From contig JAREIK010001332.1 of the NCBI GenBank assembly GCA_029783825.1, forward strand, positions 2,342,314 to 2,406,313: a DNA stretch of 64,000 nt, given 5' to 3'. The notes under the pieces were generated by a model that saw only the letters and a program-made list of their open reading frames with translations, was not told the origin of the DNA and did not search any database. Positions 49,590 to 60,789 of the stretch are shown in pieces (position 1 is the stretch's first letter; the number at the start of each line of letters is the position of its first letter). The DNA is from Sapria himalayana (Eukaryota; Streptophyta; Magnoliopsida; Malpighiales; Rafflesiaceae). The translations under genes were made by a program, and so were the position numbers.

Positions 49590-51515
49590 GTGGTGGCTAA
49601 AGGAAGTGGTCATGGTGGAGGTAGGCGTGAATGCAGAAATGAACCAAATTCATCTAGTATTTTACATCATTTTGCAAATTTAGTACCATCTCATACCCAC
49701 CATATCCAGACTTCAACATCACAATCACCATCTCCAACACCATCACCATCATTGAGACATTTACGATCACCTTTATCAGATATAAGTCCACCACCCATTG
49801 TACTTCCTGCACACATATTTGATCCATCTCTATCTTCTACACCACATTTTACACCGATAATACCCCCATTTACAAAATCATCGACATCATCAATTATCAT
49901 GTCTTCCTTTGCATTCAGTGCTAAGTTAGTAATTGAGATTTTGGGTGAGAGGTATAAGAAATATGAAAATATGACTTGAATAAAAAATTTTGATGTTACT
50001 GTTAGTGATTTTTTATATATATAGTTATGATTTGCTTATTTTCAATGTTATTTATTTATTTGTACAGTTTTATTCCATCTCACAAGTATTTGACTTTAAT
50101 TACAATGTATTTCGAGAAAATGGTTGATTCTAAAGAATTCGTGTGGAAGAAAGTTTCTAAATCAACAAAAGAGTCTTGTTTTATTGACTTTCAGATAAAA
50201 ATAATGAAACAAACTCATTGAAAATTAATTATCTAATTAGTTAACTATTATGTTAGTTATTATTCAAGTAATAAATAATTATGTCATTGTTATTAATATA
50301 AATTCTTTTGTAATTTTTCTATATATAGAATCAGTGTACTTGGGCACCCAAGTTTGATGGAGAGATTAAGTCATTATGGGAGAGCAAAGCTACTGAATGG
50401 TATTCTAATTTTGTCCATAAATTGAAGAATAAAAAAGAAAGACCTGATTTTATATCTGAGGATGTCTGGCCCAAGTGGCTTAAGTATTGGGAGAAGCCAA
50501 ATGTGAAGAAAAAATCAGAGATTGCCATCAAAAATCAACAAACTGAGGTAGCATGACTAGGTATAGGAATCTCTCGACAAAAGATGGTTAAAGTCGAGCA
50601 TTGAGCATGCTCGAGATTTGATACAATTTTAATATTTTAAACATTTATATATTTAGTGATTGTCATAATAGTCCAAATAAATCAAATATGTGCATGGTTT
50701 TATTAATTTTGTTAAAATTTTTTATCATTTGTTATTTTATGACTTAATAAATACATTATCTAGGCTGGAGAATTGGGTCGAGATCCCAATTTTTATGAGT
50801 TTTTCAAAAAGTTGCATGTGAAGAAAGTGGATGGTTAGTTTATTGACAACAAGTCTATGATGATTGATGTAAGAAACTATTATATTAATAAAATTATATA
50901 ATACTATGTACATTATGAAAGTTGTTTGGAATGTAATATGTTTAATTTATTTTATGTATATCTAAAATAGTATATTTCTCTGTTTTATCTCAAGAGCTCA
51001 TGGAGGAACGTGTGTGATCGTTGCTTCTCAACAAGTTGAGGGTTCTATGGGTCTTCAACCAATTGACTGTGATCCTATTTATTTTGGAGACCATAGGAGG
51101 TCATAAGCAGCATTGAGTGTATGGCATTGGCTCGAAGAGAGTGGCATTTTGTTGTAGCAGTCATGCTTCTAATTCATCTGTCACAGCAATGGTAGATGAG
51201 GCGGTCGAACAACAAGTAATAGAAACAAATGAACGTATTGAAATTATAAAGACCAAAATAAAAGAGAAGGATGAACAAATATCTCAATTGAAGGAAAAAA
51301 TGTATAAAATGAAAGAAGAGAAGGATGAGCAGATTACTAATTTGAAGGAAGAAATGCAGGAAATGAAAGAAGAGAATAATGAGCATATTACTCATTTAAT
51401 GAAAGAAATGCAAGAAATTAAAGAAATAAATGATGAGATAAAATATATTAAGAATGTAATGCAACAGCAGATGTCCTATATGGAGTCACAATTAGTGGCA
51501 TTGAGGTGACAGATA
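49590..51515 (+). pseudogene. Second CACTA gene: Transposase_24-like, coiled-coil protein (TNPA-like role), broken
   Basis: The N-terminal frame 49590-49979 is Ser/Pro/His-rich. After a gap, 50331-50560 reads WAPKFDGEIKSLWESKATEW and DVWPKWLKYWEKPNVKKKSE, the hallmark of the plant Transposase_24 family. A short exon-like piece at 50765-50870 (AGELGRDPNFYEFFKKLHVK) follows, bounded by intron-like AT-rich DNA. The last frame, 51117-51509, is a long coiled coil with heptads in LKEKMYKMKEEKDEQI-type repeats, ending MQQQMSYMESQLVALR. In CACTA elements the second protein binds the subterminal repeats; assigning that role here is inference. Intron limits were not resolved. Confidence 0.82.
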
Positions 51516-51559
51516 GCATTCCAAGATCCAGCTCGAAACCTTGCAAGAGATGATAGCAC

Positions 51560-54040
51560 AAAATCCCAACTAATTATGAGGATGATTTCGTATCAGAATT
51601 ATTTCTGAATTATTTTTGATTTTTGTCTATGAGTAGCAAAACATGATAAGATTTTTTTGGAGGTTTCAATTTTTTTTATTCTAGTTTTTTTCTTTGTTTT
51701 GCCAATTAACCTAATAATGAATCATTGTAGGACATCTGATGTGAGACGCACATAAATTTTTTGATTCAAAGCATTCAAATATTATCATGGTCCTTCCAAT
51801 GCATGGGTCCCATATTTACCGCTTATAACTGGATCCAAAGGAGGCCAAGCTTCTATTATATTCATTATTCCTAAACATTTATGTTTGTACTCTCTTTCTC
51901 TCTAAACAAAATTTGTTTGACATTTTTTAGATATTTGTAGAAGTTGTATTACTATCAACTTATATTTGTATTTGTTCATGTCTATAATTACTATTTATAT
52001 TTATATATTTGTGTGTCCTTGAATATTTTGGGTAGAGTTAGTTTTAGCCTATTATATATATGTAAAAGGCTTGGCTGGTCCTCCTGGTGCTGTGAACAAC
52101 ACCTTAGCTTCAAATCTGTGAGATGAACAAAAAAATTCTAGTCCTACCCAAATTCAGGTTTGTTCTTGACACTCTTATATTGTGCAGATTTGTGTTGTCA
52201 CAGTTCAGATCTACGGCTACTTTTTATCGGTTATTGGTTTGTAAATATAGTATGTTATGCTCCATGTGCAGGTGTAACAATGTTCTCTATCTATGTAGAC
52301 TAACAGATGACAAAGAATTACAAATGTTGACCATGCCTAAGAGACCTATATGTATGTTTTTTTAGTCCTAGATTATTTCCTTATGTCGTCTTTGATGATA
52401 TGTGTATTTGCATGAAAGTACATATGTGTGTTTCATCTAAGGCTATGTGATTATATATATATGCATATAATACTATAGTATATACGTATGTATATACTTG
52501 GTACATACATATGTATACACTGATTATATACGTACGTATATACTACAGTATATACGTACCTATATACCGAGTATATACATAAGTGGGTGTATATATTTAT
52601 TTGTAGACATGTATATATTATCATACATACACACCCATTTACACACACACACACATTTGAATATATAATTGCTCGGGCTGGTATGGTCATCATCGTGCAT
52701 TGCTTATATGCAATTAATATCATAAGTGGGTAATAAAAGCCATGGATATTAGACCTTCCCCAAAGCTTTGGTGTGAATATATTTCTTGTCCAGGCCAGCC
52801 AGGCAGATAGAGGTTGGTCTTAAATATCTTAGTAATTATGTTGATATGCAATTATCACGTGGTACAAAGCATATGTATGAAGAAATAAGTTTTTTTGCTC
52901 TAGGTTCTGTAATGATTGGTTCTAATTATATTAGGTCTTAGAATGATGATGATGCTGCTGCTAGTGTAGTGTCGTGTAATTTTATTAGATTTTAAAAAAT
53001 TGTATTCAATCGGAAGGAAAAATGTAATATTACCTGATTTTTACAGGCCTACAAAAATGTAATATTACCTAATTTTAAAAATGTAATATTGCCAGCCATG
53101 AGGAATATCAGGTCCTGTTTTGGGAAGAGCAGCTCGCCGCCTCGTCAAAAACTCGCTAAATCTCAAAACGAGTGGTTGGTAGGAAAGTTCATCAGTCGAG
53201 CATCATTGCCCTCCCTACTTTTATTATCAATGGCAGCAACAGCAACAACAGTAGCAGCAAATGTGGTATATACATACTTATATACTATAGTATATATGTA
53301 TGTATATACTGAGTATATACTTACATATACTCAGTATATACAATCATATATACTTGGTATATACATATGTATATACTCAGTATACGTACATATAATACTA
53401 TAGTATTATATGTACGTATATATATATACTAAGAATATATGTACTTAGTATATATGTACATATAATACTATAGTTTATATATACATATACTATAGTAATA
53501 TATGTAACTAGTAATATGCTAGTATATATGTACATATACATTGTAGTATATATATACTTATATACTAAAGTATTATATAGTTATCAAAACAAAATTTTAT
53601 TTATTTATTTATTTTGATTTTATTGACTAGTTTAAATTTCGTACAGATGTGATACCGCATTGTTCTCCATACGAAGCTTGTATAAGTGAATGGATTTTTT
53701 ACTAGACATTACACACCGTGACTCGGACAACTTTGTTGTAGCAGAAAGATGGTGATCAGAGGAGCTAAGGGAGAGAAAGCAACACCAATACATGGATAAA
53801 TTTTATTTTATGCACTATCGGTAGATACATTGATGAATAATATGTAATATAATTTTGTTATGTATTTGTTTTAATTATGAAAATTATTATATCAGAATAA
53901 TTTATTAATTGATTTTATTTTTTGTTAATTATAAATTTTTGTTCATAGTTTCTGTTTTTATTTAATTTAATATAAAAATATTAAATAATTTAATTAAAAT
54001 TTTTTGAAAAAAAAAATTCTGAAAATAGTTTTGGAATGAA
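51560..54040. repeat. CACTA 3' non-coding arm with palindromic GTATATAC arrays
   Basis: Two clusters, about 52450-52640 and 53265-53580, consist of self-complementary words such as GTATATACGTATGTATATAC and ATATACTGAGTATATAC, able to form many hairpins. Between them is a stretch without repeats and a short piece (53089-53260) less AT-rich than the rest, whose 104-codon frame begins MPAMRNIRSCFGKSSSPPRQ and then runs into the palindromes; I do not recognise it. No other gene. Confidence 0.6.
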
Positions 54041-54278
54041 AATAGCTATGGATTTTTTCCTTGCTAAATTAGTTAGGGAAATCATTATTTTAGCAAGGGA
54101 ATTTTATGTCGCTAAATATTTTTAGTTATGGACACTTTCTCTCATTAATTTTTAGTGATGAGTATTTTAGATTGGGAAAACTTCCATCATTAATTCATCG
54201 TTATATCCCATTTACCTATGGAAAGTCCCCTTTTAACTTAGGAATCTTCCCTAGCTATATGAGATTTTTCTTTTAGTG
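54041..54278 (+). promoter_or_regulatory. CACTA 3' subterminal repeat region
   Basis: Contains CCTTGCTAAATTAG, TTAGGGAAATCA, GTCGCTAAATATTTTTAG, TCCCTAGCTATATGAG and similar words, the same family as the 5' subterminal region but fewer copies, ending in the TIR at 54266-54278. Confidence 0.75.
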
Positions 54279-54281
54279 TCT

Positions 54282-56190
54282 GATGAGAAAAGAATCAAGC
54301 TGGATGTTAAAAGTTAGAAATACATCTTTATTGGTTATGATGCAAATTATAAAGGCTACAAGCTTTATAATTCTGATACTAGAAAGATAGTCATTAGTCG
54401 AGATGTCATATTCGATAAAAAAGAAGAATGTGATAGGGGACAACAAAATGAAGACTATAATTTCTTCTTTTATGTTTAAGAAGATGATGTGGAATATCCA
54501 ACACCAGAACAAGCAGAAGATGAGCCTACTACCCCACCAATTTTATCAGTTGGGAGTATTCAAGAAGAGAAAAGCTCAAGTGGAAAAATTTCACATTTTA
54601 GAAGCATACAAGAAATATATGAGGTAACATAAAATCAAAAGAATCTTACTCTCTTTTGTCTCTTTGTCGATCGTGAGCATATGATCTTTTAAGATGCAAT
54701 TGGAAACAAAAATTGGAAATAAGCAATGAATGAAGAAATAAAGGTAATCAAGAAGAATGATACATGAGAATTAGCTTCACTTCCTAAAGGGCACAAGGTA
54801 ATTGGTGTGAAATTGGGGTACAAAGCAAAGAAAAATATCAAAGGAGAAGTCAAAAGATACAAGGCAAGATTGGTGACAAAATGTTACAGTCAAAGAGCCA
54901 GTAACGATTATGATGAGATATTTGCTCCAGTTGTTCGATTAGAAACTATTAGATTTTTTATTTCTTTGGCCGCTCAAAATAATTGGAGGATACCACAAAT
55001 GGATGTGAAATCTATCTTCCTAAATGGAGTCCTTGAAGAAGAAGTCTATATTGAGCAACCACAAGGGTATGAAGTAAAAAGAGAAGAAGATAGTGTCTTA
55101 CAGTTGAAGAAGACACTATATAGATTAAAGCAAGCTCCAAGAGCTTGGAATGCTCAAATTGACAAATACCTTCAAGGAAGAAATTTCATCAAGTGTTCAT
55201 ATGAGCATGCAATCTATATCAAAATAGAAAATAGTGATATCCTTATTGTATGCTTTTATATAGATGACTTAATCTTCACAGGTATCAATCCAAGCATGTT
55301 TGACAAGTTCAAGAAAGAAATAATGGAGTTCGAGATGACTGATATTGGGCTCATGTCTTGATACCTTGGTATTGAAGTTAAGCAAGAATAAAAGGGGATC
55401 CTAATCACCCAAGAAGGCTATGCTATACTTAAGAAGTTCAAGAAGGATAACTCTAATCCAATTGGCACGCTGATAGAATGTGGAATCAAATGATCCAATC
55501 ATGAGGAAGGAAGTAAGATAGATCCCACTCTCTACAAAAGCTTGGTGGGAAGTCTGTGCTACCTAACATGTACAAGAACTGATATTCTTTATGCGGTTAG
55601 AGTCATTAGTATATATATTAGAGAATCCAACAATAACTCATTGAAAGATAGCAAAGAGAATCCTTCGCTATATTAAATGTACTATAGACTTCGGCTTGTA
55701 TTATTCTATTTGTGATAATTTCAACCTTGTTTGGTATAGCGATAGTAATTTGAGTAGAGACATAGATGATCATAAGAGTACCACTAGTTTTGTATTATAT
55801 ATGGGAGACACTGCCTGTACTTTGGTATTAGAGAAGTAGCCATTTGCTTCTCTTTCCACATGTGACGCAAGTATGTAGCAGCTACCTATTGTGCATGTCA
55901 TGCAATCTAGCTTCGAATTCTATTAAAAAAGTTAGAGGTGCCACAACAAGAGATGACCAAACTTTTTGTGGATAATAAGTCAGCAATAGCTTTGGCCAAG
56001 AACACAGTCTTCCATGATCGAAGTAAGTATATTGATACTTGCTATCATTATATTAGAGAGTGCATTGTAAAGAATGATGTATAGTTGGAGCATGTGAAGT
56101 CTCATGATCAATTAGCTGATATTTTTACCAAGTCTCTCAAAGCAATAAGATTTTAACAGGCAAAGAAGTTTACTCGAAGTAATAAAATCA
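54282..56190 (+). pseudogene. Copia-2 pol, second part: integrase tail, RT and RNase H
   Basis: Resumes after the CACTA element with DEKRIKLDVKS and YIFIGYDANYKGYKLYNSD. RT runs from about 54807: YKARLVTKCYSQRASNDYDE, FAPVVRLETIRFFISLAAQN, MDVKSIFLNGVLEEEVYIEQ and LYRLKQAPRAWNAQIDKY; then the catalytic block YIDDLIFTG (near 55260) keeps the two aspartates. The 184-codon frame is intact over most of RT. RNase H follows at about 55500-56160 with SLVGSLCYLTCTRTDI, a DDHKSTTSF-like block, then VDNKSAIALAKN and ADIFTKSL. Stops and shifts are scattered, more in RNase H than in RT. Confidence 0.93.
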
Positions 56191-56204
56191 AGTTTAAGGG
56201 AGGA

Positions 56205-56476
56205 TGTTGAAACATAAACTTATTTTATAAAAAAATAATAATTTTGAATTTTGAAAATTCAAAATTAAAGACTTGGTCTAAGTTAGTTGAATTTTGAATT
56301 AGTCTAAGGTAGTTGAAATTTTAGTGGGCTCTTGTAACTTATAAATAGCTCTATTGTACTTGTATTTGATACATTCCATTCTTAAGTGTTTGAAGCATTT
56401 TTTTTAGTGTTTATTTTAAGAAATTTTTATTATTTTCTTTTTTTTTTCTCTATCTTCTTCCATCTTATTTCCAACA
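56205..56476 (+). repeat. Copia-2 3' LTR
   Basis: 272 bp, TGTTG...CAACA, TATAAATA at 56340-56347. Preceded by the polypurine tract near 56193-56204. Confidence 0.95.
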
Positions 56477-57985
56477 GTATTTTCTTGGGTGGGAGTATAA
56501 GAATTAATTTTATTTCAGGTTATACACGGAGAGTTAGATTCCCTTCAATTGATAATTATGGTTGAGGTTTTACTGACACCATTTCATGCGGTTTTGAATA
56601 AATTATGGTTATATTATTTTATTAGATGGAAAGTTGGAAACTTGTTTGCAACTTTGATAAAGTTCTATCTCTAAAAAAGAATTTTAAGACATGTATGATA
56701 TTACAATTTTTGTTTCGGAGAGATCGGCTTGCAGATTTGCAGGAGGGAACAAAAATGAAAACGTATTCAACTTTTGAATTTCAGTTATGTCAAATATAAA
56801 AAAATAAACAGAATTTAAAAAAAAAAAACAAATCGACCCACTGTCACGCGCCCACAGTCCAAAAACATCCAAAAAAATAAATATCACATTAACTTCAATA
56901 TTATATATATAGGGAATTTTTACTAATTTTGTAACTGGGAGATGAACAATTCCACCAACAACGACGCAGAAGACCTTACGAACAAAATAGAACAAAAACA
57001 ACGACGTATTGAAAAAAAAGAAGCATGAAAAACGGGAACTATCAACAATGACGACGTTTCAGAAAACAGCGACGTGCACGATGTGAAGAATCGAGAGCTG
57101 AACAGTGCAAAGCCTGACACGTATCCATCGTCAATTGACCGATGCACAACACATTGTGTGGGCGGCAGGAAAGTAGTGCCGCACTAATCACAGGCAGCGG
57201 GCTGGAGACTGACATCTGTTGCCGTTTGAGTTTTACTGGAGCACAGCAGCCAACAAACATTATTGTAGCAAGATGCACCCATGTGCGCTTCCCCGCTTTC
57301 TTCTTGTCTTGTTCCTTTATTTTCTATCCAATATCGTTGTAGTGCCCGCATATCATCTCATTTTGGAAGCTTTCTTGGTGCTGGTTTCATCCATTGTTTC
57401 TATCTCAAGTGTTTCCTGCATGTGTATTGACCAAAAAAAGATTTGAACTTATCGTTCCCGGTACTCTTGTTCTGCGGCAACGTATCGTTCACATCATCCC
57501 TCAGTTCAACGGATGATGATTTTTAGGAATAGTTGAAGCACATGACATGCTCATCTTAAAAATGACCAATGCCTGCGGTTATTTGTGAATCCAAAACCAC
57601 TTGAGATAATTACGTAGTGCCCCATGCCCCACCCGTCACATAAAAAATGTAATTGAAAACTCAAATTAAAATTAATTTTTCTATTTTTATTGAAAATTGT
57701 CCCGATTATTATAAAATAAAATTCAAATAGAAGTTTATTTTAATTTGTTATAATTAATTCTAATGCTGAATTTTGTAAATAATTACTTAAACAAATTCAA
57801 AATATCCAATTCATAATTCGAAAATCATAGATAAATTAATTATGTATATTAATCAGCAACATCTAATAATATATTAGTTATAAAATAACAATGTATGATA
57901 CATACTTTTTTATAAGCACTAAATTTTATAAAATAAATAATACCATAGAATAAAGTTATTCAGAATTATAATATAAAGGGAAATA
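56477..57985. other. Non-repetitive-looking island right of Copia-2
   Basis: About 1.5 kb with no match to any transposon I know. The part 56920-57560 is less AT-rich and has many CGACG words, unlike the flanks. Frames of 60-105 codons are open on both strands. From about 57650 the sequence becomes AT-rich again. When Copia-2 is removed, this joins 37824-38438. It may be the nearest thing to host single-copy DNA in the window. Confidence 0.45.
57273..57446 (+). CDS. Possible short secreted or membrane peptide, unrecognised
   Basis: From the ATG at 57273 the frame gives 57 residues: MHPCALPRFLLVLFLYFLSN, then a VVVPAYH segment and a second hydrophobic stretch (ILEAFLVLVSSIVSISSV), ending CMCIDQKKI and a stop. 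The first 25 residues look like a signal peptide: a short basic start, a hydrophobic run, small residues after. An earlier in-frame ATG at 57219 would add 18 residues and spoil that start. There is no family match that I recognise. It could equally be the first exon of a longer gene or a chance frame. Several overlapping minus frames of similar length exist. Confidence 0.2.
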   Translation: MHPCALPRFLLVLFLYFLSNIVVVPAYHLILEAFLVLVSSIVSISSVSCMCIDQKKI

Positions 57986-58764
57986 TGTGTATTGGTACAC
58001 CCAATACAAAATATTTGTGATTTGGTATACCAAGTGTTTTATAATTCTAAATAAAATACTAAAATCTAAATTAATTAAGTTTTGATGTACTAAATTAATC
58101 AACCTGATTTTACCTTTCGAAATTTGAAAACAAAATAAAATTTCATTTAATTAACTTATAAACTATTTTTGTAAACCAAAAAAATCACATTTTTAAAATT
58201 TAAAATCATAAATTCTTAAAAATCAATCTAAAAATCTTAATTAATGTCATTTAAGTGGCAAGGCGAGATTTGAACCTATGAATATATACATATGAATATA
58301 AATGCAAATACTTATATAATTATACATTAATATATATATATATATATATTTGAAAACTATTTTTGTAAACTGGAAAATCACATTTTTGAATTCAAAAATC
58401 ATAATTTCTTAAAAATTATATAAAAATCTTAATTATTGCCATATAAGTGGCAAGGTAAATTTTAAACCTATGCCATGCATTTTGCCAAAATCACATCATA
58501 TCACTTGGTTACACGATTAAAGTCATTTGATAAGTAGATCAAATACTTATATATACATACGAATAAAAATGAAAATATATATTGATATATAAACATATAT
58601 ATAAATCAACATATAAATATATATATATATTAAACACATATATAAATATATAAATATTTAATTATATATAACTATTAATATAAATAAATAATTAATTAAC
58701 TATGTGTGTGTGTGTGCGTGTGTGTGTGTGTCTATGTTTATATATATATTTATGTCTATATATA

Positions 58765-58803
<39 letters not shown>

Positions 58804-59570
58804 ACATATTAACATATGCACAGACGCATACACACACACACACACAATCATACAAACATATATATTTATTTATTTATATGTATTTGTGTGTGTGTGTGTT
58901 TATATATGAATATGTATATGCACATATAACCACACACACACACACACACATATATATATTATTTATATATAATTATATATAAAAATATTTAAATAGTTAT
59001 GTATATTTATAAATATATAGATAATTAAATATATATTTATATGTGTGTACGTTTGTGTGTAAAAAAATATACATAATATATATATATATATATTTATTTA
59101 TTTATTTATTTATCTGTCTATCTATATATATATCTATATATATGTTTAAATATTTTCATATTTTAATGTATACATATATATGTGTTTTTACCTATATTCT
59201 TGTTTATGTATAGCTATTTTGTTTTGATTTTCAACTAATATTAACCTTATGATCGAGTTATATGGTATAATTTTTAGTGAATTATAAGGCAAGGGTTCAA
59301 ATCAGACCTTGCCACTTATATATTATTAATAACGTTTTTTAAAATCATTTTTTGAGAAAATATGATTTCTAAATTTGGAAATGTGTTTTTCAGCTCGTAA
59401 AAATAATTTTCAAATTAATTAAATCAAAAAATAATTCAAATTTGCTTGATTAATTCTAGTGTATCAAAAGTCAAAACTTAATTATTTTAAAATTTTAATT
59501 TTTTTTTTTTAAATTATGAAAAGTTTACTGCATCATAATATAAATATTTTATATTTGATGCATCTAAACA
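57986..59570. mobile_element. Long-inverted-repeat element with dinucleotide-repeat core, unclassified
   Basis: About 300 bp at the left (57986-58285) is repeated inverted at the right (about 59270-59570): TAATTAAGTTTTGATGTAC pairs with the complement of the 59450-59480 region, and GTGGCAAGGCGAGATTTGAAC pairs with GTTCAAATCAGACCTTGCCAC. A second direct copy of the inner arm lies at about 58350-58470. The core is (TA)n and (TG)n/(CA)n runs (58703-58800, 58835-58850, 58886-58900, 58931-58950) mixed with AT-rich DNA. No transposase and no clear target duplication, so the class is open (Mutator-like or foldback are the likeliest). Confidence 0.6.
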
Positions 59571-59584
59571 TGGATTTGGACGTC

Positions 59585-60060
59585 AATTCAACACAAAAGC
59601 ACAACAGCACATATAATCACAACTGCACATAGAAGCACAACTGTACATAGAAAAGCACAACTGCACATAGAAAAGCACAACTGCACATAGAAGCACAGCT
59701 GCACATAGAAGCAAAACTGCACAAAGAAGCACAACAGCACATGCATATAGAAGCATAATAGCACATAGAAGCACAAAAAGCACAAAGAAGCACAACAGCA
59801 CATGCATATAGAAGCACAATAGCACACTGAAGCACAACAGCACATGCATATAGAAGCACAATAGCACATAGAAGCACAATAGCACATAGAAGCACAATAG
59901 CACAAAGAAGCACAACAGCACATAGAAGCTCAACAGCACATAGAATCACAACAGCACATAGAAGCACAACAGCACATAGAAGCACAACAGCACATAGAAG
60001 ACAACAGCACATAGAAGCACAACAGCACATAGAAGCACATCACATAGCAGCAAAGCGATT
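59585..60060. repeat. 18-bp minisatellite, about 26 units
   Basis: Tandem units AAGCACAACAGCACATAG with substitutions (CTGCAC for CAGCAC in the left part), a few 8-bp insertions (ATGCATAT) and small deletions. Because the period is a multiple of three, all three minus frames stay open and give Cys/Leu/Val-rich repeats such as MCCCAS and YVLLCF. These frames are by-products of the repeat, not genes. Confidence 0.93.
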
Positions 60061-60789
60061 CAGCAGATCAGCACAAACGACAATACATCACAACGGCACA
60101 TTGTTTTTTTTTTTCGGTAAAAACACACATTGGATAAAACCAAAAGGGATCAACTATTGTTCTCTCTCTATCTGGAAAACCACCACCCTTCTCTAGGTAT
60201 AAAAACAACCCCTGTGTGAGATTAAAAAGTGTAGCTGGTTTGTAAGAACAAGAGCCATGCCTCTTAAAAAACAATTATACCTTTAAAATATGTTTTAGGC
60301 AAAAAAATTTTATTTTTAGAATTTGATGGGTTAACTCACTCCACCCACGAGGCATTGCCTATTAAAAAAATGATTAGAATTATTTATGTTATTGGTCCAT
60401 CATTCCCCAATATAAAAAAAATTAAAAAAAATTTAAAAAATTAAAAAAATTAAAAAAATTAAAAAATTAAAAAAATTAAAAAAATTAAAAAATTAAAAAA
60501 TAAAAAAAATAAAAAAAATAAAAAAAATAAAAAAAATAAAAAAAATAAAAAAAATAAAAAAAAATAAAAAAAAATAAAAAAAAATAAAAAAATAAAAAAA
60601 ATAAAAAAAATAATAGTAACTAAAAAATAAATATGTAAATTTAAAATAATACTATTATATTATTATTTTAAAATTTAAATTATACAACTAGAATACCAAC
60701 TAAATAAAAGTAAATCTATCCAACAAATTTTCTAATCTACCATAGGTGAAGAGACCCATACTAGACACTAGTAACTAAAAAAATTAAAT
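60061..60789. other. Unassigned stretch with an (A)nT low-complexity tract
   Basis: 60061-60300 has a short minus frame without recognised motif. On the minus strand it holds a TTTTTATACC TATA-like word and could be the LTR of the decayed Copia upstream, but no partner LTR is in the window. 60410-60625 is an irregular run of AAAAAAT / AAAAATT units. The rest is AT-rich. Confidence 0.45.

Larger units (their letters stand above)
40859..54278 (+). mobile_element. CACTA (En/Spm-type) transposon, 13.42 kb, inside Copia-2
   Basis: The left TIR is CACTACAAGAAAA (40859-40871) and the right end is the reverse complement of CACTAAAAGAAAA (54266-54278), one mismatch. Flanking triplets are CCG (40856-40858) and TCT (54279-54281); each is one change from CCT, and the split Copia reading (HVHVP / SDEKRIKLD) has one codon more than the family usual VPDEKR, exactly what a 3-bp duplication would add. 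Subterminal CCCTAGCTA / TCGCTAAA repeats lie at both ends. Inside are a tnp2-type transposase and a second, coiled-coil gene. Both have stops, so this copy is not autonomous. Confidence 0.95.
38439..56476 (+). mobile_element. Copia-2 retrotransposon (about 4.6 kb), split by a CACTA transposon
   Basis: LTRs at 38439-38713 (275 bp) and 56205-56476 (272 bp), both TGTTGAAACATAAACTTATT...CAACA, agreeing well over 90% by eye. The flanking 5-mers are both GTATT (38434-38438 and 56477-56481), a perfect target duplication. The PBS is TGGTATCAGAG and the polypurine tract is TTAAGGGAGGA just before 56205. Bases 40859-54278 are a CACTA element; without it the retrotransposon is about 4.6 kb. Gag to RNase H are present in Copia order. 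The sequence is of a very common plant Copia lineage, different from Copia-1/Copia-3. Confidence 0.96.

Noticed and set aside
51174..51395. Minus frame rich in Phe/Leu/His
   Set aside because: Antisense of the coiled-coil repeats of the second CACTA gene.
54273..54512. Minus frame at the CACTA/Copia-2 junction
   Set aside because: Antisense to the integrase tail of Copia-2.
58704..58982. Cys/Val-rich plus frame
   Set aside because: Translation of (TG)n and (CA)n runs.
58255..59310. tRNA gene, because of GGTTCAAATC-like boxes
   Set aside because: No matching acceptor, D-arm or anticodon stem could be laid out around the box; it is part of an inverted-repeat arm.
59583..60030. Three overlapping Cys-rich minus frames of 111-137 codons
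   Set aside because: They follow from an 18-bp tandem repeat without stops; all three frames are equally open, so none is supported as a gene.
59585..60060. CRISPR-like array
   Set aside because: Direct tandem 18-bp units without unique spacers in plant DNA; it is a minisatellite.
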